Positions 35,156 to 43,955 of a stretch of 64,000 bases of DNA are shown here, one piece after another. Where the stretch lies: NCBI RefSeq assembly GCF_900104445.1, contig NZ_FNJI01000007.1:62001-126000 (forward strand). Reading direction: 5' to 3'. Position numbers and translations under genes: made by a program. Each line of letters begins with the position of its first letter. Within the stretch, counting starts at the first letter, position 1. A model generated the notes under the pieces. It was not told where the DNA came from, ran no database searches, and worked only from the letters and a program-made list of their open reading frames with translations. The DNA is from Desulforhopalus singaporensis. GTDB lineage: Bacteria > Desulfobacterota > Desulfobulbia > Desulfobulbales > Desulfocapsaceae.

Positions 35156-36973
35156 ATGATTAAATATTTACGGACTCTGCGCCCCACCAGCTTGAAGCAA
35201 AAAACCGCTGTGTTCATTCTGCTGCCAACTTTTCTCATCATGGCAGGTATCGGCACGCTCAGCCTCAACCTCATGGGAAAGGTATTGCTTGAACAGTGGC
35301 AGCAAACTGCGATTGCAAAATTACACCAGTCCGCCCACTATGTTGACATGCGGCTTATGCGGCCAAAGGAGGTATTGCAGTTTCTGCAGCAAAAAGAGCA
35401 GGACAACCTGCGATGGAACGAGATTCAGGTGCTGCTTGACCAGCTTGAAAACCTCGATGGGGTAGTAAGCGTCAACCATGAATGGACAACCGGACCGGCG
35501 CCAGACGCGCAGCCGACGAAAGCAACGGAGATGATGCATCGTTTTACCAAACATCGCCTGACCCGGATAACCCTGTCGTTGCCGCAGTATAATCCCCAGG
35601 CAAACAGCAAGACCGTCTCGATGTTTGCCTGGTTTGAAGATCAAGACGGCCACGATACCGGATACATCGAGGTTATTCTCTCTTTTCTTGACCTGATCGA
35701 CCAGATAGTCAAATCCCCCTGGTGGAAGAGCAACAAAGCGTTTATCGTCGACGGGCAAAGAAACATCCTCGCCAGTACACCCCTGGTTGAAGACGCTGAA
35801 CAAAGCTCAGGAAGAGTGGTTTTCGGCAAGGAAGACAGGTTCGAGGCGAAGACCTGGGAGGCGATGGTGCGCAACAGTTCCGGTACCGTATTCAGCCCGG
35901 GGATGGTCCCCGAAAAAATCAGCGGTTTTTACAGGCTTGCAGAAGCTCCCTGGACGCTTGTCATTACCGCGCCCGGTGAACAGGTGCTTCGCCCCATTCT
36001 CAACTTCAGGCTGTACTATTTCATCATTGGCGGGGTAGGAATTCTCGTGGCGTTGTCATATATCCATTTTGTAACGGAGCAAACAACCCGCGCCATTAAC
36101 CGGTTGTCCAGTGCCGCCGACGATCTTGCACGGGGAAAATTTTCCGAACCGCTGATGGTAGACAGCCGCGATGAAGTGGGAGACCTGACCACCAGCTTCA
36201 ATCTTATGACCAGACAGCTCAAGGAGCGGTTGCAGCTGCAGCAGGCCATGGATATAGCCCGTGAGGTCCAGCAGAACCTTCTGCCCCGGCACGGATTTTC
36301 CGCTGACGGGCTTGAAGTGGCCGGTACTACACTGTACTGCGATGCCACCGGAGGCGACTATATCGATCTTCTGGACCCGTCGGTTGAGAACAAGAGCATA
36401 ACCGTAGTTGTCGGCGACGTCGTCGGTCACGGCATTGGTGCCGCCCTGTTGATGGCAACCGTCCGGGCACTGCTCAGGGGAAGGGCAAGCCGACCGGGCT
36501 CCCTTGCCGAGGTGATCAATGATGTCAACAGATTGCTCTGTAAAGATACCTCCCGCTCTGGAAATTTCGTAACGCTATTCTGCCTCGAAATCGACCAACG
36601 CAACAAACTGATCAGATGGGTACGCTGCGGTCACGATTGCGCGCTACACTATTGGCCAGCGGAACATGTGTTTAAAGAACTCAGGGGAGAAGGGCTCGCC
36701 CTCGGGGTTGACGCTACGTTTTCATACGAGAGCAATTCCATACGCTTTACCGACGACCGACAACTGATACTTTTAGGCAGTGACGGTGTCTGGGAAGCAG
36801 AAAATAAACAGGGGGAAATGTTTGGCAAACAAAGAGTTAAATCAATTATCAGCAAGTGTCATGAGCTGCCGGCTGAAAAAATAATCGATAAAATCACAGA
36901 GGAGATAATTCTTTTCCAGGACGGGGCTCCGCAAAACGACGATATTACCCTTGTTGTGATAAAGACCTGGTAA
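35156..36973 (+). CDS. Membrane SpoIIE/RsbU-type PP2C phosphatase with sensor domain and HAMP
   Basis: This 605-residue protein starts from the ATG at 35156; a TTG at 35108 would add 16 residues. A first membrane segment lies near 17-38, followed by a periplasmic sensor domain of about 240 residues with Cache-like features (FIVDGQRNILASTPLVED, SGFYRLAEAPWTLVITAPG). A second membrane segment sits near 285-305, then HAMP (AINRLSSAADDLARGKFSEP). The C-terminal SpoIIE-type phosphatase has its metal motifs in GGDYIDLL, VVGDVVGHGIGAALLM and QNDDITLVVI. Such proteins dephosphorylate anti-anti-sigma factors in partner-switching pathways. No STAS protein is adjacent. The next gene is a kinase-like protein that may be its partner. 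Confidence 0.9.
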   Translation: MIKYLRTLRPTSLKQKTAVFILLPTFLIMAGIGTLSLNLMGKVLLEQWQQTAIAKLHQSAHYVDMRLMRPKEVLQFLQQKEQDNLRWNEIQVLLDQLENLDGVVSVNHEWTTGPAPDAQPTKATEMMHRFTKHRLTRITLSLPQYNPQANSKTVSMFAWFEDQDGHDTGYIEVILSFLDLIDQIVKSPWWKSNKAFIVDGQRNILASTPLVEDAEQSSGRVVFGKEDRFEAKTWEAMVRNSSGTVFSPGMVPEKISGFYRLAEAPWTLVITAPGEQVLRPILNFRLYYFIIGGVGILVALSYIHFVTEQTTRAINRLSSAADDLARGKFSEPLMVDSRDEVGDLTTSFNLMTRQLKERLQLQQAMDIAREVQQNLLPRHGFSADGLEVAGTTLYCDATGGDYIDLLDPSVENKSITVVVGDVVGHGIGAALLMATVRALLRGRASRPGSLAEVINDVNRLLCKDTSRSGNFVTLFCLEIDQRNKLIRWVRCGHDCALHYWPAEHVFKELRGEGLALGVDATFSYESNSIRFTDDRQLILLGSDGVWEAENKQGEMFGKQRVKSIISKCHELPAEKIIDKITEEIILFQDGAPQNDDITLVVIKTW

Positions 36974-37218
36974 ATAACGACAGCACCAGTAGGAGCGACA
37001 CAGCACCCTGTCACATCGCACTGCAACCATGACGTGCTCCCGGTGCCGGTGAGGCTTGAGATCCTGCTGCATCCGGTTGTCACGCCCCCTTGTAACAGCC
37101 GTGTTAAACGGATATGATTATAAGAGATCGTGATGTTGTTTGGTCAGGCGTTGTACCAAACCTTCTCCTTTTAACATGCCGTATCCGGATTACGGCAGAC
37201 AAACACGGAGTTGAATTC

Positions 37219-38268
37219 ATGAGTGGCTTTTACAAGACGGTTTTAATCGCATTTTTAGTCCTTATTGCATCAATCCTGCATTTGCGGACCAGCTCGGCGG
37301 AGTACTACCTGCATGTCCTGCACCAGGAAATTTTCTTTATACCAATCATCTTTTCAAGCTTCTGGTTCGGGTTACGATTTGGCCTGGTTGTCGCCGTCAT
37401 AGTCTGTTTTCTATACACTCCCCTCATGATAGTTCACGGCGGCCCGCCTATCGAGAATATAGTTTCTCAGGTCTCTTTACAGCTGATCATGTACCTGCTG
37501 GTGGCGGGGCTTATCGGCTGGCTCAGTGACCGGCAACGTCTTCAGCAAAAACAGCTGCTGCAGCGGGAAAAAGAAGCATCCCTGGCCAAGGCCGCATCAT
37601 CAATCAGCTTTGAGATTAAAGAAATAATTGAAAAAATTGAAGAGATCTATTCGGAAGAAACGGACATCCGGGATACCGGCAGCACCGATAATTTCCAACA
37701 GGAAATCAGCAGGCTCAAGCATCTGGCAGTGATCCTGGCCCAGTACAAACCTACGGAAAAACAGGAGGCCCTCTCCAGGGACCTGAACCATCTGCTTGAA
37801 AGCGTCTGCAAAAAATACAGGCCGGCCGCCAAGAAAGCTGGAGTGGAACTGCTGCTCGACCTGGATCCGGCCGGTTGTCCCACAATGCTTGCCAGTGAAT
37901 CCCTGGAGCATACCATAGACTCACTGATAGACAATGCTCTTGATGTCTCCAAGCATGGCGGGAAAATAGTGCTCCGTTCAAAACGGGGAGGAAAAAACTG
38001 TACCTTGACGGTTTCCGATGAAGGTCCGGGAGTCGCAGAAGATAATCTTGCCAAACTGTTTTCGCCGTTTTTTACAACCAAAGATGAAGGCAGCGGCCTG
38101 AGCCTTTCAGCCGGAAAAAAAGTCCTCAGGGAAAAAGGTGGCGATCTCAGGTATGAACCAAACCCCGGCGGCGGCGCACAGTTCAGCATAGTTGTCCCGC
38201 GGGAAAACATCCAGGACAATATCGATGAATTTGCCAAAGCCAAGGGTTTTACGTCACAGCCCAGGTGA
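37219..38268 (+). CDS. Membrane histidine-kinase-like protein lacking the phospho-acceptor histidine
   Basis: This 349-residue protein starts from the ATG at 37219, with GGAG nine bases before it; a frame from 37114 lacks this site. Three or four membrane segments fill the first 110 residues. A short helical linker follows, and then a complete HATPase_c domain: N box DSLIDNALDVS, G1 SDEGPGVAEDN, F/G2 FFTTKDEGSGLSLSAG. The dimerisation-helix motif reads SISFEIKEI at residues 128-136, with Phe131 where sensor kinases have His (SxxHEI). It therefore probably cannot autophosphorylate in the usual way, and may be a pseudokinase or phosphorylate a separate protein. There is no response regulator next to it. 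Confidence 0.85.
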   Translation: MSGFYKTVLIAFLVLIASILHLRTSSAEYYLHVLHQEIFFIPIIFSSFWFGLRFGLVVAVIVCFLYTPLMIVHGGPPIENIVSQVSLQLIMYLLVAGLIGWLSDRQRLQQKQLLQREKEASLAKAASSISFEIKEIIEKIEEIYSEETDIRDTGSTDNFQQEISRLKHLAVILAQYKPTEKQEALSRDLNHLLESVCKKYRPAAKKAGVELLLDLDPAGCPTMLASESLEHTIDSLIDNALDVSKHGGKIVLRSKRGGKNCTLTVSDEGPGVAEDNLAKLFSPFFTTKDEGSGLSLSAGKKVLREKGGDLRYEPNPGGGAQFSIVVPRENIQDNIDEFAKAKGFTSQPR

Positions 38269-38596
38269 GCGAGCGCAGGCTTTGCGGTGATTTGCCCATA
38301 ACGTTTCGCGACCGTGTGATCCAGGACATCCGGCCCTTGCTATTATTTGCTCCAGGTAAACTAGAGTTCTGCTACGTTTATGTTCCCGGCTACTCTTCTC
38401 ATTATCAATGACCGCGCTTCTCATAGAATCGACTCATTTCTTGACCGGCCGTAACCTCTTCACGGCCCGGTTCTTTTCCATAAGTTCCAGCTAAAATCGA
38501 CAGCTCGACAACTGATCTGTTTCGCGAATGACGCAACTTTCGGCAGCTCTGCCGCAGAGCATATCTTTTTTAACATATATTTCAATTTGCATCTTG

Positions 38597-38630
38597 ACTG
38601 AAATTTCAGTTTGTGTTTCAATATAAACAC
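38597..38630 (+). promoter_or_regulatory. Operator/promoter region of the GntR-TRAP operon
   Basis: A perfect 14-base palindrome, ACTGAAATTTCAGT, lies at 38597-38610. Directly after it, GTGTTT and AAACAC form a second inverted repeat around CAATAT (38613-38630). TTGACT at 38594 and A/T-rich sequence near 38620 suggest a promoter overlapping both. They end 41 bases before the GntR start, so autoregulation is likely. The 400 bases before it contain no gene. Confidence 0.55.
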
Positions 38631-38671
38631 AAGAAGAAATCAGACACACACCTCAACAGGAAAGGCAAGCT

Positions 38672-39367
38672 ATGTACTCGGAGAATGGTGAAACCTTGGA
38701 ACAGTTCAAATCGCACTCCCTCATGAGCCACGTTTACGAAATACTTAGCGAAAAACTGCACCGCGGAGAACTCCTGCCGGGCTCAGTAATAGATCAGAAG
38801 AAGATCTGCAAGGAACTCGGCATCAGCCGCACTCCTCTCAACAATGCCCTTATCAGATTGGATGCGGAAGGTATCGTCACCATTCATCCCCGCAGCAGGG
38901 TTACTGTAAACATCCTTGAAGAAGAGGATATTCAATACCTCTACGGAATAATAGGAACTATTGAAAGCACCCTTATCGTCAACGGGTTTGACAACTATAC
39001 AGCTGAAGTCCTGGGCCAGATGAGTGAGCTGAACGGGCGGATGAACGGCTATGTCCAGGAAGGGGATTTACGCTCTTACTCGCTGCTTCACTACGAGTTC
39101 CATCAGTTTTTTATAACGATGGCACCCAATGTGTTCGCAGAAAGAATCCTGCGCCCGATCAAGAACAGACTCTGGGACTTTCCGGCAAAGTCCTTTCCCC
39201 GGCAATGGTACCTGGATGCATGCTCCGAGCATGACAAAATTATCGAGGCTATCCGCAACAAAGATCTCAACGAAGCGGTTTCCTGCATGAAAGATGTTCA
39301 CTGGGATTTTGAATACAACAAGAAGTACCTTCGAACGGTCTATTTTTCTCAAAACAACAGACCGTAA
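38672..39367 (+). CDS. GntR-family transcriptional regulator (FCD/FadR subgroup)
   Basis: This 231-residue protein has an N-terminal winged helix (MSHVYEILSEKLHRGELLPG, ELGISRTPLNNALIRLDAEG, IHPRSRVTV) and an all-helical C-terminal domain (about 85-225) of FCD type, which senses organic acids or related metabolites. GGAAAGG lies before the ATG. It is 23 bases upstream of dctP in the same direction, so it heads the TRAP-ureohydrolase operon and probably controls it, responding to the imported compound or its product. Confidence 0.92.
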   Translation: MYSENGETLEQFKSHSLMSHVYEILSEKLHRGELLPGSVIDQKKICKELGISRTPLNNALIRLDAEGIVTIHPRSRVTVNILEEEDIQYLYGIIGTIESTLIVNGFDNYTAEVLGQMSELNGRMNGYVQEGDLRSYSLLHYEFHQFFITMAPNVFAERILRPIKNRLWDFPAKSFPRQWYLDACSEHDKIIEAIRNKDLNEAVSCMKDVHWDFEYNKKYLRTVYFSQNNRP

Positions 39368-39390
39368 CCTCAAAAAACAAGGAGATAACG

Positions 39391-40389
39391 ATGAAAAAGT
39401 CCAATTTTCTGCTGTCGGTATTGCTTGTGGCTGCCATGGCCCTGCCCAGCCTCTCTTGTGGTGCTGAGTTCACGATTAAACTTCAGAGTTATTACCCCGC
39501 CGGCATGATGGATGCGGAAAAACAGTTCGCCGACACAGTAGCCAAAGAGAGCGGCGGGAGAATCAAGATCATGCCCTACTCAGGTGGAGAGTTGGTCCCC
39601 TCCAGCCAGATATTAAGTGCCGTCAGGACAGGCACTATCGGTATGGGCAGAGGCATGGGCCATCATTTCACGGAAACTCCCATTGGTTCGATTGAATCCG
39701 GGATGCCTCTTGCGTGGACTTCCCCTGAAGAAGCACAGTCCATTTTCTTTGACTACGGGTTGAAAAACATTATCGAGCAGGAATATGCACAGCATGGTGT
39801 CAAGTACCTTGGACCCGTCTGGGCCGCCCCTTATCATTTTCTGAGCAAAAGGCCCATCCGGAGTATAGAGGACATGCAAAAGATGAAAATCCGTGCGGTG
39901 GGAGCCTCTGCCAAAATGCTCAACAAAATCGGGGTAAAAACTGTTTCCATGCCGCCTGAAGACATCTACCTGGCCCTCACCACCGGTCAGATAGACGGTG
40001 TTCTTTACGGTTCCGCTTTTGAATACAAAACAACAAAATATTACGAAGGTGCCCGTTTTTTCAATACCTCCCCGGTCCTGGATCCGATCGTTGACAATCT
40101 TGTCATCAACCTGGATCTCTGGAACTCCATCCCCGCAGATTTGCAGCAAGTACTGCAGCAGGCGGCAGATGCTTTTCGCGCAGGTTACTATAACTGGATA
40201 ACGGATAAGGACCAGGCAACCATCAACGAACTGTTCAAGAATACGAACTCGTCTTTTTCCCCGGAAGACATGAAAAAAATGACGAAAGCGGCCCTTTCGG
40301 TATGGGATGAGGAAGGCGCGAAGTCAGAAGCCAACAAAAAGGCGGTCGAATTAATCAAAAAAGCAGCGAAAGAGGCCGGACGGTTATGA
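39391..40389 (+). CDS. dctP: TRAP transporter periplasmic solute-binding protein DctP
   Basis: This 332-residue protein has a signal peptide (KKSNFLLSVLLVAAMALPSLSCGA). LSCG resembles a lipobox, so it may be a lipoprotein. Mature DctP features include FTIKLQSYYPAGMMDA, KMKIRAVGASAKMLNKIG with the ligand-carboxylate arginine, and TTGQIDGVLYGSAFEYK. AAGGAG lies before the ATG. The stop overlaps dctQ by four bases. The substrate is probably a carboxylate; the ureohydrolase in the operon suggests a guanidino acid. Confidence 0.92.
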   Translation: MKKSNFLLSVLLVAAMALPSLSCGAEFTIKLQSYYPAGMMDAEKQFADTVAKESGGRIKIMPYSGGELVPSSQILSAVRTGTIGMGRGMGHHFTETPIGSIESGMPLAWTSPEEAQSIFFDYGLKNIIEQEYAQHGVKYLGPVWAAPYHFLSKRPIRSIEDMQKMKIRAVGASAKMLNKIGVKTVSMPPEDIYLALTTGQIDGVLYGSAFEYKTTKYYEGARFFNTSPVLDPIVDNLVINLDLWNSIPADLQQVLQQAADAFRAGYYNWITDKDQATINELFKNTNSSFSPEDMKKMTKAALSVWDEEGAKSEANKKAVELIKKAAKEAGRL

Positions 40390-40907
40390 AAGCGTTGAGA
40401 GAAAAATTACAATTCCTTGTAATTTTCATCACCAGGGCTAACCGAATAATCGCCTACACCATTTCCGCTGTTTTAATTCTCTTTGGCGCCATCATGCTCT
40501 ACGAAGCCATAGCCAGGCATTTTTTCAACAGCCCCACCACCTGGGCCTTTGAATTCAGCAAAATGTCATTTGGTTTCTATATGATCTGGGCAGGAGCATA
40601 CGCCATGCTCTGCGGTGAACATGTCAGCATGGACATCTTCTACAGCAAATGGTCGCCACGGGCAAAAGCGATAATGGATTCAGTTACCTTCGTGTTCTTC
40701 ATGGTATTCATCTCTCTGCTGCTCTATCTCGTAACAGAGGATGCAATAAATTCCATTTCCTTTAAGGAAGTCTCCAACTCGACCCTGGCTCAGCCCCTTT
40801 ATCACTGGCGGGCCAGTCTCGCGGTTGGGATTTTTCTCCTTCTTCTCCAAGGTATAGCCGAGTTCATAAAAAACCTTTGGTTTGCCGTTTATAATGAGGC
40901 ACTGTGA
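40386..40907 (+). CDS. dctQ: TRAP transporter small permease subunit DctQ
   Basis: This 173-residue protein has four membrane segments and the DctQ pattern FYMIWAGAYAMLCGEHVSMD. The start overlaps the dctP stop, and the stop (TGA) overlaps the dctM ATG by one base. It bridges the binding protein and the large permease in the inner membrane. Confidence 0.9.
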   Translation: MKALREKLQFLVIFITRANRIIAYTISAVLILFGAIMLYEAIARHFFNSPTTWAFEFSKMSFGFYMIWAGAYAMLCGEHVSMDIFYSKWSPRAKAIMDSVTFVFFMVFISLLLYLVTEDAINSISFKEVSNSTLAQPLYHWRASLAVGIFLLLLQGIAEFIKNLWFAVYNEAL

Positions 40908-42652
40908 TGGCTGGAAAAGTTAGCAACAACTCGCTAAAGATACTGGTTGTTTTATATTCTTTATATATCTGCATAGTTGGAGGGCTCTATTTTGCAGGAA
41001 TGTTTGACGCCGGCAATACCGTTGAGGTGTCGATCTTCATGTTCGCCAGCATGCTGATTTTAATGAGCACAGGCCTGCCCATAGCCTTCTGTCTCGCCAC
41101 CGTGGCCATAATAACCGCATGGATCTTTGAGCCGAATCTGGTCAACATGCTGCTGTTCCAGTTCAAAGACTTCACCCTGGAGTCGGGAAAAACTCTGATT
41201 TGCATACCGCTGTTCATCTTCATGGGTTTTATCCTGCACAGCTCAGGTATCGCCAAAGACCTCTTTGATGCGGTCTACTTATGGGCCGGCGGCCTGCGCG
41301 GGGGCCTCGGTATGGGGACCGTTCTTATTTGTGCCATCATGGCGGCGATGATCGGTGTCAGCAGCGCTGCCACCCTGTCCATGGGCATCATTGCGGTACC
41401 AGCCATGCTGTCGAGAAACTACGACAAGCAAATTGCCACCGGCATCGTCCAGGCGGGAGGAGCACTGGGATTTCTGATCCCCCCTTCCATTATGATGATA
41501 ATGTATGCCTTTGTAGCCCAGGAATCGGTCGGTCGGCTTTTTGCCGCCGGCCTTGTCCCTGGCATTATGCTCGCTACCATGTACGTTATCTATATCGGGA
41601 TACGCGCATATTTACACCCCGATGTCGCCCCCGCCCTCCCCGCTGAAGACCGGGGAACTTTCAAGGACAAGGTGGTGGCGCTGAAATACCTGGTCTTGCC
41701 CTCCTGTATCATTCTGGGAGTTTTGGGCTGTATATTCACGGGTGTCACCTCGCCGACCGAAGCCGCCGCGCTCGGGGCCGCCGGGGCGATGATCTGCGCA
41801 GCCATTCGCCGCAATCTCACGTTCAAGTGTTTCAAGGAAAGCCTGATGCGGACCCTGAGCCTCTCCGGGTTCAACGCCTACATCATTCTGGGAGCTATTG
41901 TTTTCAGTGCAGTCTACAGCGGGCTTGGCGCCTCAAGCATGATCAGGGAAGCGTTGACCGGCATGAATGTCAGCCCCTGGGTGGTTGTGGTGATGATGCA
42001 GCTCAGTTTTTTTCTTCTGGGCATGTTCCTCGATGACATTGCGATTCTTTTTCTCTGCATGCCGATCTATGTTCCCATCATTAAAGCGTTAGGACTGGAC
42101 CCGGTCTGGTTCGCAGTACTCTATGTAATGAACATGCAGATGGCATATATTACACCGCCTTACGGATTGAACCTGTTTTACATGAAAGCGGTTGCGCCAA
42201 AAGAGATTACGCTCAACGATATTTATCGCTCCATCGTCCCGTTTCTGTTTTTGCAAGCCGTGGGTCTCATCCTGCTGCTGGTATTTCCGCAAATAGCGCT
42301 TTGGCTCCCGAGCCTGATTTTTGACTATCTGCAGATGTTGATCTACCCCGACCTGCTTTTCAGCAAGTTGGACGTGATTATCCAATACCCCGGCCTTTAC
42401 AAGGTGTTGATCAGCAATCCCCAGATGCTTTTCGACGCAGGCAATATGACCAATATTCTAAATAATAGTGCTGTCGCAGATGTTCTTTTCAACAATCATG
42501 ATTTCAGCAGCTTTCTGTTGAACAGTTCTGATTTTGTCAAGATGCTCGTCAAGGAAGATTGGCTGGTACAGCTTCCGCAGATGAATGAATTCCTGCAACA
42601 CCATCAGCAGTTTCTGCAAGACCATCAACAAATAAAGCTGTTAATGCAGTAA
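40907..42652 (+). CDS. dctM: TRAP transporter large permease DctM with unusual C-terminal extension
   Basis: This protein is about 581 residues, against some 430 for a typical DctM. The membrane part has the family blocks CLATVAIITAWIFEP, GVSSAATLSMGIIA, PPSIMMIMYAF and SPTEAAALGAAGAM, and ends with FPQIALWLPSLIF at about residue 470. About 110 further residues follow that are not membrane-spanning. They are rich in Asn, Gln, Asp, Leu and Phe (NNSAVADVLFNNHDF, FLQHHQQFLQDHQQ) and seem to contain degenerate short repeats. I do not recognise this domain. The ATG at 40907 overlaps the dctQ stop. Confidence 0.9.
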   Translation: MAGKVSNNSLKILVVLYSLYICIVGGLYFAGMFDAGNTVEVSIFMFASMLILMSTGLPIAFCLATVAIITAWIFEPNLVNMLLFQFKDFTLESGKTLICIPLFIFMGFILHSSGIAKDLFDAVYLWAGGLRGGLGMGTVLICAIMAAMIGVSSAATLSMGIIAVPAMLSRNYDKQIATGIVQAGGALGFLIPPSIMMIMYAFVAQESVGRLFAAGLVPGIMLATMYVIYIGIRAYLHPDVAPALPAEDRGTFKDKVVALKYLVLPSCIILGVLGCIFTGVTSPTEAAALGAAGAMICAAIRRNLTFKCFKESLMRTLSLSGFNAYIILGAIVFSAVYSGLGASSMIREALTGMNVSPWVVVVMMQLSFFLLGMFLDDIAILFLCMPIYVPIIKALGLDPVWFAVLYVMNMQMAYITPPYGLNLFYMKAVAPKEITLNDIYRSIVPFLFLQAVGLILLLVFPQIALWLPSLIFDYLQMLIYPDLLFSKLDVIIQYPGLYKVLISNPQMLFDAGNMTNILNNSAVADVLFNNHDFSSFLLNSSDFVKMLVKEDWLVQLPQMNEFLQHHQQFLQDHQQIKLLMQ

Positions 42653-42661
42653 GGAGTTATA

Positions 42662-43627
42662 ATGTCAGATAAAATTATTACCTACCAACCCGTCGACTCC
42701 CTGCGGTCCCCACGCTTTAGCGGAGTCAGAACGTTCATGCGGCTTCCCCACGGAGACGGGCTCGAGGATGCTGATGTCGCCGTGTTCGGGGTCCCTTTTG
42801 ACACCGGTGTATCGTTTCGCCCCGGCGCCAGGTTCGGGCCTGCGGCTATTCGTGATGAATCGATCATTCTCAAGCCGTACTGCCCCATAACCGATGTCAA
42901 TATAGTTGAGAATATATCCGTTCTCGACTACGGAGACATCGACACTGTCCCGGGGTATATCGATGACAGTTTTACCGCAATTGAAGAAAAGATGGTGGAG
43001 ATATGTGGGTCAGGAGTTATTCCCGTCTGCATGGGCGGCGATCACTCCATCAGCCTGCCTCTGCTGCGCGGGCTCACCAAGGTGCTGAAAGAGCCGGTGG
43101 CACTGCTCCATTTCGACGCCCATAGCGACACTATCCCCGGATATTTCGGTCGTGACTACAACCATGGCACGCCGTTTTACTGGGCGCTTGAAGAAGGACT
43201 GATAAAACCTGAACACTCAATCCAAGTTGGCATCCGCGGCCCACTCTACAGCAGGGATGCGCTCGATTATCCCAAAAGGAGGGGAATGGAGATAATCACC
43301 GGGCCACAACTGCATGAGATGGGTGTAGCCGCTGCGGTAGAGGGCATCAGAGAGCGTATCGCCGGACAACCTGTGTACGTAAGCTTTGATGTCGATTTCC
43401 TCGATGCTGTTTATGCCCCGGGAACCGGAACGCCGGAGATCGGCGGATTCACCTCCCATCAGGCGCTGCAGCTGCTGGCCGGTTCCTGCGCCAATATGAA
43501 CCTCAAAGGCATGGACTTGGTGGAAGTTATGCCGGCCCAGGATAATGCGGGCGTTACGGCACTTGCCGGAGCGTCGTTGATTCATCTTTTTCTCGCCCAG
43601 GTTGCAAAGAATCTGCAAGATCAGTAA
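42662..43627 (+). CDS. Agmatinase/ureohydrolase family enzyme
   Basis: This 321-residue enzyme has the complete binuclear manganese site of the arginase/agmatinase family: GGDHS near 122, DAHSD near 147, and SFDVDFLDA near 240. The loop after the last metal motif (GTGTPEIGGF) is of agmatinase type rather than arginase type. It hydrolyses a guanidino compound to an amine or amino acid and urea. AAGGAG sits before the ATG, nine bases after dctM, and a strong terminator follows. Because the operon imports its substrate through a TRAP system whose ligands are normally carboxylates, a guanidino acid (for example guanidinobutyrate or guanidinopropionate) is a reasonable alternative to agmatine. That is inference. 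Confidence 0.88.
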   Translation: MSDKIITYQPVDSLRSPRFSGVRTFMRLPHGDGLEDADVAVFGVPFDTGVSFRPGARFGPAAIRDESIILKPYCPITDVNIVENISVLDYGDIDTVPGYIDDSFTAIEEKMVEICGSGVIPVCMGGDHSISLPLLRGLTKVLKEPVALLHFDAHSDTIPGYFGRDYNHGTPFYWALEEGLIKPEHSIQVGIRGPLYSRDALDYPKRRGMEIITGPQLHEMGVAAAVEGIRERIAGQPVYVSFDVDFLDAVYAPGTGTPEIGGFTSHQALQLLAGSCANMNLKGMDLVEVMPAQDNAGVTALAGASLIHLFLAQVAKNLQDQ

Positions 43628-43668
43628 CCGCAACTCCACGGCGGCACTGTTGCTCTTTCAGCCGCGAA

Positions 43669-43705
43669 CAGGGTGGCTGTCCCGAAATCAGGGACAGCCA
43701 CCCTG
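43669..43705 (+). terminator. Terminator after the ureohydrolase gene
   Basis: Fifteen-base perfect arms (CAGGGTGGCTGTCCC and its complement) enclose a seven-base loop, followed by TTTG. It lies 42 bases after the ureohydrolase stop and ends the GntR-TRAP operon. The rest of the gap to 43955 holds no convincing gene. Confidence 0.8.
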
Positions 43706-43955
43706 TTTGCACACCTGCTCAATAAATCCCTCTGCACTCCCCTCCCCGACCTTACCTTGGCCAGCAGATAACGCTTTTACAATCCGTGCACCGCATAACA
43801 TAGAGATGGCAGGGATAGATTTCATCTGGCCCCGGCCCGGATCAGCACTCCTGTGATGCGCCTGGGAAGTTGCAAAAAACGCGAAACTGTGTTGCAATCC
43901 AGTTGAACGGGTTTGTCATCCTGATTACGCAAAATAAAATTATGGCGGAGCCAAA

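Noticed and set aside
43688-43897. 69-codon minus-strand ORF ending CKQGGCP
   Set aside because: Its last codons form one arm of the strong terminator at 43669-43705, and no ribosome site or homology is visible.
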